Source of the DNA: Spirochaeta thermophila DSM 6192
Lineage (GTDB): Bacteria; Spirochaetota; Spirochaetia; Winmispirales; Winmispiraceae
Assembly (NCBI RefSeq): GCF_000147075.1
Contig: NC_014484.1
Coordinates: 947,501 to 1,011,500, forward strand
Direction of reading: 5' to 3'
DNA: 64,000 bases
A program made the translations under genes and the position numbers. Below are positions 8,438 to 16,979 of this stretch, piece by piece. A model generated the notes under the pieces. The model saw only the letters and a program-made list of their open reading frames with translations, did not search any database and was not told the origin of the DNA. Each line of letters begins with the position of its first letter. Position 1 is the stretch's first letter.

Positions 8438-9382
8438 TTAGAACGTGGCGCCTCCCCCCAGCACCCACACCACCGCCGCACCCGGATCCCACACGCCCCC
8501 CATCCCCAGCGCGCCCAGCACCCCCAGCACCCCACCCACGGCCACGCCCCACACCCATCCGCGCCGCCCCCGGCCCCTCCCCACCAGTCCGCGCCAGAGG
8601 CCCATCCCCCCCAGCAGCACCAGCACCCCACCCGCCCCGAGCCGGGCGATCACCGGGTGCGCCTCCCGGAACGAGCGGGCCGCCTCGTAGAGCCCGAGGG
8701 CCCATCCCGAGAGCGTGGCGTTGAGCACGAACACCCTGTTCGTCACGATGAGCACCCCTACCCCCACCAGGAACCCCCCCGAGACCAGCCTCACCCCCGT
8801 GGCGTGGCGCTTGAAGAACGAGAGCACCCCCTCGAGCCGCTCGAAGAACACCGCCACCAGGAGGAACGGCACCCCCAGGCCGACCGCGTAGAGGAGGAGT
8901 GCCCCGATCGCCGTCCCCGCCCCCTGGGCCTGACCCGCGAGCACCAGGATCCCCGCCAGGATCGGCCCCACGCACGGACTCCACCCCGCCCCGAAGGCCA
9001 GCCCCAGGACCACCGCCTGGATGAACCCCGCCCGGGCCCTCACGTGTACCCTTCGCTCCACGTTCAACCCCGGGACCAGATCGAACGCCGTGTGGATCCC
9101 GAACAGGATGACGAGCCCACCCGAGACCCAGCGCACCCAGTCCAGGGAGAAGAACCCCACCAGCCGGGAGGTCACGAACCCCAGCACCGCGAACACGATC
9201 GAGAACCCCAGCACGAACCCCAGCGCCGCACGGAGCACCGCCCCCCGTTCCTCACCGATCGACCGTACCGACACCCCCGAGACGAGGGAGAGGTACACCG
9301 GCACCATCGGGAGCACACACGGCGAGAGGAAGGAGAGCACCCCTCCAAGGAGGGCCAGAGGGAGCACCGCGATCCCGCTCAT
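8438..9382 (-). CDS. ccdA: CcdA/DsbD-type thiol-disulfide electron transporter
   Basis: A 314-residue polytopic membrane protein of the CcdA/DsbD-beta family, which carries reducing equivalents across the inner membrane to periplasmic thioredoxins. The two redox Cys are in conserved Pro/Gly contexts: LSFLSPCVLPMVPVYL (Cys22) and GWSPCVGPILAG (near residue 140). It is longer than the usual CcdA of about 230 residues. The extra C-terminal part is a very G/C-rich Arg-Gly patch followed by another hydrophobic segment. Its start overlaps the stop of the TlpA-like gene (ATGA), and the pair very likely works as electron donor and acceptor. Homologues serve cytochrome c maturation, but no cytochrome genes are visible here. 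Confidence 0.88.
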   Translation of the reverse strand: MSGIAVLPLALLGGVLSFLSPCVLPMVPVYLSLVSGVSVRSIGEERGAVLRAALGFVLGFSIVFAVLGFVTSRLVGFFSLDWVRWVSGGLVILFGIHTAFDLVPGLNVERRVHVRARAGFIQAVVLGLAFGAGWSPCVGPILAGILVLAGQAQGAGTAIGALLLYAVGLGVPFLLVAVFFERLEGVLSFFKRHATGVRLVSGGFLVGVGVLIVTNRVFVLNATLSGWALGLYEAARSFREAHPVIARLGAGGVLVLLGGMGLWRGLVGRGRGRRGWVWGVAVGGVLGVLGALGMGGVWDPGAAVVWVLGGGATF

Positions 9383-9981
9383 TCCGCGAGGGCCCTCTTG
9401 ATCGCCTCGTAGACCACCTGGGCATCCCAGTTACGTGCTCCCACGAGCTTCCCCCTCACGTTCCCCTCTTTGTCGATGAAGTAGGTGGTGGGGATCCCCG
9501 ACACCGCGTACATGCGCGCCACCTGCCCCGTGGCATCGAGAAGCACGGGGAAGGTGTACCCGTTCTCCTTGATGAACGAGCTCACCTGGCTCTTCTGTTC
9601 CTGCACATCCACCGCGAGGAAGACCACCTCCTCTCCCTTAAGCGCCCTCACCATGGTTTCGATAGACGGCATCTCCATACGACACGGCGGGCACCACGTG
9701 GCCCAGAAGTTGAGGAGCACCACCTTCCCCCTGTAATCCGAGAGCGACACCTGGCCCCCCTCGAGCAGGGGGAGCATGAAATCCGGCGCGGGTACCGGGG
9801 TGGACGGCGTACTGAACCCCGCCCGTGCGAGATACCCCTCCAACGACTCCTCCAGCGAGACGCTCACCCGTTCGAGAGCCTTCTGCCCCAGTCCGGGCGC
9901 TTGCTTCTGGGATTCCGACTGCTGCGCACTGCACCCCATCGTCGCAAGGGAGAGCACCAACACCATCGCCCACCATCGCAT
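9379..9981 (-). CDS. TlpA/ResA-like thioredoxin lipoprotein
   Basis: A 200-residue exported thioredoxin-fold protein. The N-terminus MRWWAMVLVLSLATMGC is a lipoprotein signal with Cys17 as the lipidation site, a relaxed lipobox of the kind seen in spirochetes. After a linker come residues of the AhpC/TlpA fold with the redox motif WCPPC (Cys97, Cys100) and the cis-Pro segment SGIPTTYFID. It reduces periplasmic disulfides using electrons from the adjacent CcdA. The frame is open further upstream, but GAGGAGG just before 9981 and the signal sequence decide the start. Confidence 0.9.
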   Translation of the reverse strand: MRWWAMVLVLSLATMGCSAQQSESQKQAPGLGQKALERVSVSLEESLEGYLARAGFSTPSTPVPAPDFMLPLLEGGQVSLSDYRGKVVLLNFWATWCPPCRMEMPSIETMVRALKGEEVVFLAVDVQEQKSQVSSFIKENGYTFPVLLDATGQVARMYAVSGIPTTYFIDKEGNVRGKLVGARNWDAQVVYEAIKRALAE

Positions 9982-10011
9982 GAAGACCTCCTCGAGAGAA
10001 AATATAGAAAA

Positions 10012-10040
10012 AATATGATATTTATGACCAAAAAAATCAA
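10012..10040 (-). promoter_or_regulatory. promoter for TlpA-like/ccdA pair
   Basis: Minus strand -35 TTGATT (10040-10035), 17-nt spacer, -10 CATATT (10017-10012) in a very AT-rich patch. The leader to the start at 9981 would be about 25 nt and contains a strong ribosome binding site. Confidence 0.55.
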
Positions 10041-10063
10041 GCCTTTCTGGACCGCACATCCTC

Positions 10064-10732
10064 TCACCGACCCCCGAGCCACAGGAGCGCGAGCACGCCC
10101 ATGTTGTAGAGGGCATGGGCCCACGCCACCTCGTGTATGTTGCCGCCTCGGGCGTACCGCTCCCCCAGGAAGACCCCCAGGAGGAAGGTGAACCCCCCGC
10201 CGTACCACCCTCCCTCGTAGAGGTGTCCCATGGCGAACAGGAGTGCCGAAAGACCCGTCGCCACCCAGCCCGGCGCACCCAGTACCGTGAGACGACCCAT
10301 GACATACCCACGGAAGACCACCTCCTCCCAGTACCCCGTGATCAGCGAGAAGAGGAAGGCCCAGAGGGGAAAGAAGGATGGCGTCATCCGGAAAGGGAGC
10401 ACCTCGTCCGGCCGGATATCCTGGAAGACGAATGCCCACGATCCCACCAGCACTCCCATCCCCAGGAGGGTGACCAGGACCCGGCCGGGACGCACCTCCC
10501 TCACCCCCCCCAAGGGGAAGGGAGGCACGCCCCAGCGGACCATCACCTTCCTGAGGAAGAGCACCAGGGTCATCAATGGGAGCGCTCCCAGCCCGTAGAC
10601 CAGGACAAAATCGGGAGAAAGTGTTACACTGATAGGATCGGGGCCCACCGCATACTGCGATGCATACCCCGGGACGAGGAGAAGGAGGATAACCCCCATC
10701 TCCGCGAGGACCAGGCCCTGTAGGTGTCCCAC
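10064..10732 (-). CDS. CPBP-family intramembrane metalloprotease
   Basis: A predicted 222-residue multi-spanning membrane protein of the CPBP (Abi/CaaX protease-like) family. The conserved catalytic motifs are visible: EE and R in YWEEVVFRGYV, His in FAMGHLYEG, and His/Asn in AHALYNMG. Family members are Rce1-like glutamate intramembrane proteases; the bacterial substrate is unknown. The GTG start at 10732 has no Shine-Dalgarno but lies exactly 6 nt after a -10 element, which suggests a leaderless mRNA. A downstream ATG at 10699 is a less likely alternative because it would remove part of the first membrane segment. Confidence 0.8.
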   Translation of the reverse strand: MGHLQGLVLAEMGVILLLLVPGYASQYAVGPDPISVTLSPDFVLVYGLGALPLMTLVLFLRKVMVRWGVPPFPLGGVREVRPGRVLVTLLGMGVLVGSWAFVFQDIRPDEVLPFRMTPSFFPLWAFLFSLITGYWEEVVFRGYVMGRLTVLGAPGWVATGLSALLFAMGHLYEGGWYGGGFTFLLGVFLGERYARGGNIHEVAWAHALYNMGVLALLWLGGR

Positions 10733-10738
10733 GTGAAG

Positions 10739-10767
10739 GTGATAACAGGAATTCTCGTAAGCATCAA
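10739..10767 (-). promoter_or_regulatory. promoter placing CPBP gene start at +1
   Basis: Minus strand -35 TTGATG (10767-10762), 17-nt spacer, -10 TATCAC (10744-10739), then CTTCAC and the GTG start. The predicted transcription start coincides with the first base of the start codon. Confidence 0.5.
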
Positions 10768-10800
10768 GGATACCACACGATCCGTCGAAAAGGGTAATGT

Positions 10801-11874
10801 ATGACCGTGTTTTTCATCATCATGGGCATCTCCCTCTTCGTCTTCCTCATCGGGTTCCAGAGGATGGGCGGCTTCACCTTCCCCTGGATCAAGTTCTATG
10901 TGGAAGGGAAAGAGGCGGGATTCTCCTTCAGTGATCTCAATCTCCTCAGGCGCCTTGCAGTGGACAACCACCTCAAGGATCCCACGGCCCTCTTCTGGTC
11001 AGAGAAGACCCTCAACCTCTGCATACGAAACACCATCATCAAGTTCAGGAACCAAGGGAGGGAGCACGACCCGCACTCCATAGAGTACATAGGCCGGCTC
11101 TTCGACTACAGGAAGCGGGTGGAATTCAGCCTCCCCAAGTACCGCCTGGGGTTGAGGAGCACTCGCGAGATAGAGGCGGGACAGATCCTCAGGATCATCC
11201 TCCCCGAGATGAGAGGGCGCATCTTCACCAGTTCCGTGGTGGAGAACATGAGAAAGTACATCGCCATAAGCTATCCCCAGAGTCCGCACCCGATCCCTCC
11301 CGATTTCTCCTGGATGGGAAGGGAGATACACGTCTATTTCTGGCGAAAGGACGATGCCGGGTATTTCTTCACGAGCAGGGTGCTCGGCGATTTCAAGGAG
11401 AGAAAGTTCGAGATCCTCCACATCGATCATGCCGAGGAACTCGTCCGGACCCAGAAGCGCAAGTCGATACGACTCCCCATAACGGTTCCGGCCCTCATCT
11501 TCCCCCTCAAGGACATCCACCAGGCGAGCGAGGAACCGGAGAAGATGGGAGGCTTCAAGTGTCGTATGGTGGACGTCTCCGAAGACGGGGCCGCGGTCCT
11601 GGTGGGAGGGCGCGCGAAGCCCGGTATCCCCGTGAAGATCCAGTTCCGCCTCGGGGAGGACCTCATCGTCATGTGCGGCATGGTGAAGGGGGTCTCGTAC
11701 AAGAAGAAGACCCACCAGTCCATCCTCCACATCCAGAGCGTACCGCTCTCACGGAAGATGAAGAACACCATACTCACCCACGTCTACAAAGTCTTCGATG
11801 TAGAGGAAGGGAGGAAGGGCGGATCTCCGGTCTCTCCTGCTCCCGGAATGGACGTATCTCGAAAAAACAGTTGA
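10801..11874 (+). CDS. membrane-anchored PilZ domain protein
   Basis: A 357-residue protein. One N-terminal membrane segment (about residues 2-19) precedes a long central region of no recognised family. A C-terminal PilZ domain follows, with the c-di-GMP signature RKSIR (RxxxR, near residue 219) and DVSEDG (DxSxxG, near residue 257). It is predicted to bind c-di-GMP and transmit it to an unknown partner. Spirochetal PilZ proteins influence motility, but this gene is not among the flagellar genes. The C-terminal tail is short and low in complexity. A weak AGGG precedes the ATG. Confidence 0.82.
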   Translation: MTVFFIIMGISLFVFLIGFQRMGGFTFPWIKFYVEGKEAGFSFSDLNLLRRLAVDNHLKDPTALFWSEKTLNLCIRNTIIKFRNQGREHDPHSIEYIGRLFDYRKRVEFSLPKYRLGLRSTREIEAGQILRIILPEMRGRIFTSSVVENMRKYIAISYPQSPHPIPPDFSWMGREIHVYFWRKDDAGYFFTSRVLGDFKERKFEILHIDHAEELVRTQKRKSIRLPITVPALIFPLKDIHQASEEPEKMGGFKCRMVDVSEDGAAVLVGGRAKPGIPVKIQFRLGEDLIVMCGMVKGVSYKKKTHQSILHIQSVPLSRKMKNTILTHVYKVFDVEEGRKGGSPVSPAPGMDVSRKNS

Positions 11875-11899
11875 AATTCCACACTTTTCCCATTACTCT
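11871..11899 (+). promoter_or_regulatory. promoter for HEAT-repeat gene
   Basis: -35 TTGAAA (11871-11876, overlapping the PilZ stop codon), 17-nt spacer, -10 TACTCT (11894-11899). The start point would be near 11906, just ahead of TAAGGAG and the ATG at 11920. Confidence 0.45.
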
Positions 11900-11919
11900 C
11901 TCTAGTAAGGAGCAGGACG

Positions 11920-13122
11920 ATGAAAAAGATACTCGCCTTTGCGACAGGGCTTTTTCTCTTTGTCACAGGGTCGGCAGGTGCCCAGGAAGCCGCCGAGAGC
12001 GGGGAGCTCGCGACCTACCGTGAGCAGTTCCAGAACGCCTCCCTTCCGGTGAAGGTCCAGATCATCACCGACGCCCTCGAACTGGGGAGGACCGACTTCG
12101 GTCCCCTCTACAAGGACGCCCTCACCTATGTGGTCAACCAGAGGGACAAGCTCAAAGGCGATCCTGCCCTCCGGGAACTCGCCGCTCTCGCGGTACGGGG
12201 GGTCGACGAGACCGCCTACGCCCCGGCCGCCCTCGACCTGTGGACCCTTTTCGAGGCCGACGAAGAGACCACTCTCAGGGTAGCGATCTTTCGTGCCCTT
12301 CAGAAGATCGTACGTCCGGGCGATCCGGTCATGGAGGGAGTCCACAGGTGGTTGCAGGAACAGAACGCGGGCGCCCTCGTCTCAGGGGTGCAGCGCGACA
12401 GGCAGGTGCTCGAGGCCTGCATGGACGCACTCGCGGTCATAGGTGATCCTGCGTCCTTTGATCCCCTTGTCCATACGATCCTGGTCCAGTACTCGCAGAC
12501 CATCACCCAGAAGGCGTTCCAGGCCCTCCTCTCACTCGGCGACGTCGATGTGGTCGACGGTCTCGGGCGGATGATGGAGAGGGAACAACAGGAAGTCCGG
12601 GAGAAGATCTACGAGGTCTTCACCACGGCCCCTACCCTCACCGAGGAACAGCACAGGAGGGTGGCGGAGAAGGCCCTCGAAGTGGCTATCGAGGTCATAA
12701 AGGCCCTTCCCGCGCCCCTCAAGCAGGTGAGCATGTGGCGGTACCGCATCGCCTCTTTCCTGGTGGAGAACCCTCCTGAAGGGAGCTTCACTCCGGTGGC
12801 CATCGATCACTTCAACCTCACCCTCCTCGAGTACGACAGAGGGATCGCGCCGCGGAGTGCCGTGGCCGAGGCCGTGGCCCTCCTCGGTGCCATGGATACC
12901 GACGAGGCCGCGGAACGCCTCACCGCCTACCTCGACCTCATCAACACCTACACCGAGCGGAGCCTCCACTACGACATCCAGATCACCCTTGCGGTGATCG
13001 AAAATCTCAGGAACCTGGGGAGGAAGGTCGCCTACAACAGCCTCCTCTACACCACCTTCCTCAACTATCCCGCCCGGATAAAGAATGCAGCACGGGAAGC
13101 CATGCAGGCCCTCAACGATTGA
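11920..13122 (+). CDS. exported HEAT-repeat protein
   Basis: A 400-residue protein with a clear signal peptide (MKKILAFATGLFLFVTGSAGAQ, cleavage after AGA). The body is built of alpha-helical repeats of the HEAT/armadillo type, with recurring segments such as ALLSLGDVDVVDGL and LGAMDTDEAAERL. These proteins are scaffolds, so a periplasmic protein-binding role is likely, but no specific function can be read. AAGGAG lies 9 nt before the ATG. Its 3' end overlaps the predicted comEC start by 38 nt. Confidence 0.75.
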   Translation: MKKILAFATGLFLFVTGSAGAQEAAESGELATYREQFQNASLPVKVQIITDALELGRTDFGPLYKDALTYVVNQRDKLKGDPALRELAALAVRGVDETAYAPAALDLWTLFEADEETTLRVAIFRALQKIVRPGDPVMEGVHRWLQEQNAGALVSGVQRDRQVLEACMDALAVIGDPASFDPLVHTILVQYSQTITQKAFQALLSLGDVDVVDGLGRMMEREQQEVREKIYEVFTTAPTLTEEQHRRVAEKALEVAIEVIKALPAPLKQVSMWRYRIASFLVENPPEGSFTPVAIDHFNLTLLEYDRGIAPRSAVAEAVALLGAMDTDEAAERLTAYLDLINTYTERSLHYDIQITLAVIENLRNLGRKVAYNSLLYTTFLNYPARIKNAAREAMQALND

Positions 13123-14503
13123 GGTCTCAGCATACGGGACACTGTGGGCCGGCCTCCTCGTCACAGGGGGCTGGCTCTTTCTGTGGGTGACCTTTCCCCT
13201 CCTCGGTCTTCCGGGATCTTTCGCGGCAGGCGTCCTGCTGGCTTCGTACGGCCTCGCCTCTTCCCTCATGGACAGGCGCATCTTCCTCGTGACCGTACTC
13301 CTCGCGGTCGGCCTCTTCGGGGGGTTGGGGTGGCGTGTTGCGGAGGGGAATGGATACCTGGGCCTTCCGAGGGATCGCATCGCACGTCTACAGGCTGTGG
13401 TGGTGGAGGACTCACGGTGGCGGAACCAGTGGTGGGAGACGGAGCTCTCGGTGCATGGGGTGGAGGGAAGAGACACCAGCCGGACCGAGGCACGATTCCG
13501 CTGCCTCTTCAGGAGCCCCGAGGGGCCTTTTTGGAGGGGGATGAAGGTGGAGGGGGTCCTGGAGGGATATGCCGACGACGGAACCCTGAGGGGACGCCTC
13601 GTGTTCCGGGGGTGGACATCCCCGGTCGCACGGATCCGGGCAGAGGCGCAGGAGAGGGTCCGGCGCATCCTCTCCCGCTGGGAACCCGAGTGCGCGGCCC
13701 TCTTCACCGCCCTCTTCCTCGGTGACAGGCACCTCATCCCCACACCCCTCTACGAGCGGTTCAGGAAGGCCGGGGCGCTCCACGTGCTCGCCCTCTCCGG
13801 ACTCCACGCGGGGATCATCGTCGGCCTCCTCGCCCTCCTCCTCCGCCCCTTCCCCGGATCCTCCTGGAAGCCCTTCGTAGCGGCGGCTGGGCTCTGGATC
13901 TACGTGTGGTTCGTAGGGCCCTACCCCTCGCTCCTCCGCGCATCCCTGGTGGTGGGCCTCTCGCTGTTCCTCCTCCCCCGGAAGATCCCCGCCCCCTCCC
14001 TCCTGGGGGCTCTGCTTCTCTTCATGGTGCTCTTCCTCCCTCGTGCGCTCTTCTCCCTCAGCGGGGTGCTCTCCATGGCGGCCTTCGCGGGCATCGTGTT
14101 CCTCGCTCCCCTCCTTCGCGCCGCGGTGACCCGGTTCCTGCCGGACCTCCTCGCCGTGCCCCTTTCGGTGGGCGCAGGAGCCTTCCTCGGTACAGCGCCC
14201 TTGGTCTCGCTCGTCTTCTCCTCCCTCCCCCTTCAGGGTCTCCTCTCGGGTCTCTTCATCGTACCCTGTGCGGCGGGCTTCCTCCTCCTGGGTATCGCGA
14301 GAGTCGTCCTCGAGGCCCTGGGAAGTACGCTCCTCGCCGGGGCCCACAGGACCCTGCTCGCCGTGCTCCTGTGGGTCGTGCGGGCCTGGGGCGGTCTTCC
14401 TTCACTTCCGGGCCCTTTCCCGGGTATACTGCTTCTCATGGGAGCAGCGGCGGTGCCTTTCGTATGCAGATCCATCCCGTGGGGAGGGACGGCCCGTGGG
14501 TGA
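13085..14503 (+). CDS. comEC: ComEC/Rec2-family DNA-uptake channel, short form
   Basis: A 472-residue polytopic membrane protein. A short N-terminal part with two membrane segments precedes the competence domain. Its hallmark ALHVLALSGLHAGIIVGLL is near residue 235, followed by many hydrophobic helices. The family forms the inner-membrane channel for single-stranded DNA during natural transformation. The C-terminal metallo-beta-lactamase domain of full-length ComEC proteins is absent: the protein ends shortly after the last hydrophobic segment. The start is uncertain because it lies inside the preceding gene and has only a weak purine tract. The end overlaps rsmA by 8 nt. Confidence 0.82.
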   Translation: MQHGKPCRPSTIEVSAYGTLWAGLLVTGGWLFLWVTFPLLGLPGSFAAGVLLASYGLASSLMDRRIFLVTVLLAVGLFGGLGWRVAEGNGYLGLPRDRIARLQAVVVEDSRWRNQWWETELSVHGVEGRDTSRTEARFRCLFRSPEGPFWRGMKVEGVLEGYADDGTLRGRLVFRGWTSPVARIRAEAQERVRRILSRWEPECAALFTALFLGDRHLIPTPLYERFRKAGALHVLALSGLHAGIIVGLLALLLRPFPGSSWKPFVAAAGLWIYVWFVGPYPSLLRASLVVGLSLFLLPRKIPAPSLLGALLLFMVLFLPRALFSLSGVLSMAAFAGIVFLAPLLRAAVTRFLPDLLAVPLSVGAGAFLGTAPLVSLVFSSLPLQGLLSGLFIVPCAAGFLLLGIARVVLEALGSTLLAGAHRTLLAVLLWVVRAWGGLPSLPGPFPGILLLMGAAAVPFVCRSIPWGGTARG

Positions 14504-15347
14504 GACCTCCTATCCCATCCGGATGAGAGAGCTCATGGCACGCCACGGGCTCAGCGCCTTGAAACGGTTCGGCCAGCACTTCCTCGTGCGGGACGACGTG
14601 CTCGGGAGGATCGTGCAGGCCCTCGATCTCCACCCCGGGGAGCAGGTCTGGGAGATCGGGCCGGGGATAGGCGCCCTCACCGCCCACCTCCTCGACGAGG
14701 GGGTGGAGGTGGTGGGCTTCGAGATCGACAGGGGATTCGTCTCGATCCTCAGAGAGGAGTTCGGCGGGGCACCGCTCACCATCGTGGAAGGCGATGTGCG
14801 GGACACCTGGCGCACCGTGTACGCTACACGTGTCCCACACCGGGTGGTGGGCAACCTCCCCTACAACGTCGCCACGAGCATCATCCTCGACTTTCTCGAA
14901 GGTGGACTCATAGTCCCGCAGGTCTTCATGGTCCAGAAAGAGGTGGCCGAACGCATGGCCGCCTCGGTGGGGAGTTCGGCATACGGGGCCCTCTCCGTGA
15001 TCGTGGCTACCTTTTATCGTTGTGAACTGCTCTTCCACGTGCCTCCTACGGCCTTCCATCCCCGCCCGAAGGTCTGGTCCTCCGTCCTCCGCCTTCACCC
15101 AGTCGCATCTCCGGTGCCGCGGGAACACATTCCCCCGTTCCTCTCGTTCGTCTGGGACCTCTTCAGGTACCGGAGGAAGATGCTGAAGAACGTGCTCCTT
15201 CGGTCACCGCTGGCGGCAAGGGGAGTGGAGGGGGTGGTTTCGCTCCTCGAGAGGGTAGGGATAGACCCTACCCTCAGGGCGGAGCAGCTCCCCCTCGACC
15301 GCATCCACGCGCTATGGAAGGAGTGGAAGGAAGAGGGGACTAGATGA
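14496..15347 (+). CDS. rsmA: 16S rRNA dimethyladenosine transferase
   Basis: A 283-residue KsgA/RsmA methyltransferase that dimethylates two adjacent adenines near the 3' end of 16S rRNA during 30S maturation. Motifs are KRFGQHFLVRDDV, the SAM site EIGPGIGALT and the catalytic NLPYNVAT. I chose the GTG at 14496 because it has GGAGG about 9 nt upstream and overlaps the comEC stop. The ATG at 14523, also in frame, would leave an N-terminus starting MRELMARHG. The open frame further upstream is inside comEC and carries no family similarity. It ends 8 nt inside the convergent dapA. Confidence 0.94.
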   Translation: MGETSYPIRMRELMARHGLSALKRFGQHFLVRDDVLGRIVQALDLHPGEQVWEIGPGIGALTAHLLDEGVEVVGFEIDRGFVSILREEFGGAPLTIVEGDVRDTWRTVYATRVPHRVVGNLPYNVATSIILDFLEGGLIVPQVFMVQKEVAERMAASVGSSAYGALSVIVATFYRCELLFHVPPTAFHPRPKVWSSVLRLHPVASPVPREHIPPFLSFVWDLFRYRRKMLKNVLLRSPLAARGVEGVVSLLERVGIDPTLRAEQLPLDRIHALWKEWKEEGTR

Positions 15348-16221
15348 TGCCCAGTTCCTCGAGCACGGCCTTGACGACTCGTTTCTTGTCCTCGGCCAGG
15401 GGACAGAGCGGGAGACGGTAGACCTCCTGGATGGAGAGGGAGGAGAGGAGGGTCATCGCGTACTTCACGGGAATGGGGTTGGTGTCTATGAAGATCGCCT
15501 TGAAGAGGGGCAGGAGTTCGTAGTGACTGCGCCGGGCTTCCTCCATGCGCCCCTCGAGCAAGGCCTTCACGAAGGCGCTCATCCTCCGGGGGACGATATT
15601 GCTCGCCACCGAGACCACGCCGTCTCCTCCCAGGGCCACGATGGGAAGGGTGAGATTGTCGTCACCTGAGAGGACCGCGAACCCCTCCGGCCGTTTGGCG
15701 AGGATCTCCATCACCTGGGCCATACTCCCGCTCGCCTCCTTCACCCCTGCGATGAGGGGATGCCCGGCGAGACGGAGGATGGTCTCGGGTTCCACGTTCT
15801 TGCCCGTGCGGCCGGGGATGTTGTAGACGATCACGGGAAGCTCACACGTCTCGGCAATCGTCACGAAGTGACGGTAGAATCCCTCCTGGTTCGGCTTGTT
15901 GTAGTAGGGCGCCACCTGGAGCGTCGCATCTGCCCCTATCTCCTTGGCCCGCTTCGTCATCTGGATGGCCTCGTCGGTGCAGTTGGACCCCGTACCCGCG
16001 ATCACAGGGACCCTGCCCTTCGTCTGATCGACCACCACCTCCACGATCTTCACGTTCTCCTCATGGGTCACCGTGGGACTTTCCCCCGTGGTGCCCACGG
16101 GAACGAGACCATTCACCCCTTCGGTGATCTGGATCTCCACCAGATCCCTGAGGGCCCCGTAGTCCACGGAACCGTCCTTGTTGAACGGTGTGATGAGCGC
16201 GGTGAACACGCCTCTAAACAT
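15340..16221 (-). CDS. dapA: 4-hydroxy-tetrahydrodipicolinate synthase
   Basis: A 293-residue class I aldolase-type enzyme that condenses pyruvate with aspartate semialdehyde in lysine/diaminopimelate synthesis. The Schiff-base Lys is residue 161 (GVKEASGS). The catalytic Tyr133 lies in YNIPGRTG and the Thr pair in GTTGESPT at residues 44-45. It overlaps dapB by 8 nt and forms a pta-dapB-dapA group. Diaminopimelate or ornithine may be used in spirochete peptidoglycan; the sequence alone does not say which. Confidence 0.96.
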   Translation of the reverse strand: MFRGVFTALITPFNKDGSVDYGALRDLVEIQITEGVNGLVPVGTTGESPTVTHEENVKIVEVVVDQTKGRVPVIAGTGSNCTDEAIQMTKRAKEIGADATLQVAPYYNKPNQEGFYRHFVTIAETCELPVIVYNIPGRTGKNVEPETILRLAGHPLIAGVKEASGSMAQVMEILAKRPEGFAVLSGDDNLTLPIVALGGDGVVSVASNIVPRRMSAFVKALLEGRMEEARRSHYELLPLFKAIFIDTNPIPVKYAMTLLSSLSIQEVYRLPLCPLAEDKKRVVKAVLEELGII

Positions 16222-16969
16222 TGGCTACCTCCCCGAAGATATCGTCTATGAACGTCTCCACCGTGAAGAACCCCTTTCGTCCCAGGAGCCATTCGGCGGC
16301 CCTCACCGCCCCCACGGCGAACCCCTTCCGGTTCCGGGCCCGGTGGGTGATCTCCACGGTGTCGGCCTCGCTGTCGAGCATGAAGGTGTGGGTCCCGGGC
16401 ACCTCGCCACCGCGTACCGAGGCCACATGAAGCTCATCGGGCTCCGGAGCCCGTGAGAGTCGCTCGGTGACCACACGTCTCTTCCTCGTACTCGCCTCCA
16501 GGACCTTCTGCGCCAGCGTGAGGGCCGTGCCGGAGGGCGAGTCCTTCTTGCGTCTGTGGTGTAGCTCGTACGCCAGGACGTCGTACTCAGGGAATGCGTT
16601 CGCCAGCTTTGTCGCATAGACTGCGAGGGCGAAGAAGAGGTGGGCTCCTATGGAGAAGTTGGAACCCCAGAGGTATCCTATCTTCCCGCCCACCATCCGC
16701 CTGACGTCCTCGATACGATCCGTCCACCCCGTGGTCCCCACCACGGCCGGCACTCCTGCCTCCACGTAGATGCCACAGTTGGCCACTACGCTCGAGGCAT
16801 GTGAGAACTCGATCGCCATGTCGGCACCGGAGAGGAGGGAAGGCGTGAGCCTGGGGGCGTCGCCGCTGCCCGAGGGGTCCACCCGGCAGGTGACCTCGTG
16901 TCCACGTTCCCTGAGCACCAGCTCCACCTCTCGTCCCATCCGGCCGTAGCCTACCAGCACCACCTTCAT
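16214..16969 (-). CDS. dapB: 4-hydroxy-tetrahydrodipicolinate reductase
   Basis: A 251-residue DapB that reduces the DapA product with NAD(P)H. The Rossmann motif is VGYGRMGREV at the N-terminus. The substrate/catalytic segment is ELHHRRKKDSPSGTAL, with the conserved His pair and Lys. Its end overlaps the start of dapA by 8 nt, so the two consecutive enzymes are translationally coupled. GGGAGAAG precedes the ATG, and 10 nt separate it from pta. Confidence 0.96.
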   Translation of the reverse strand: MKVVLVGYGRMGREVELVLRERGHEVTCRVDPSGSGDAPRLTPSLLSGADMAIEFSHASSVVANCGIYVEAGVPAVVGTTGWTDRIEDVRRMVGGKIGYLWGSNFSIGAHLFFALAVYATKLANAFPEYDVLAYELHHRRKKDSPSGTALTLAQKVLEASTRKRRVVTERLSRAPEPDELHVASVRGGEVPGTHTFMLDSEADTVEITHRARNRKGFAVGAVRAAEWLLGRKGFFTVETFIDDIFGEVANV

Positions 16970-16979
16970 GGTCTTCTCC

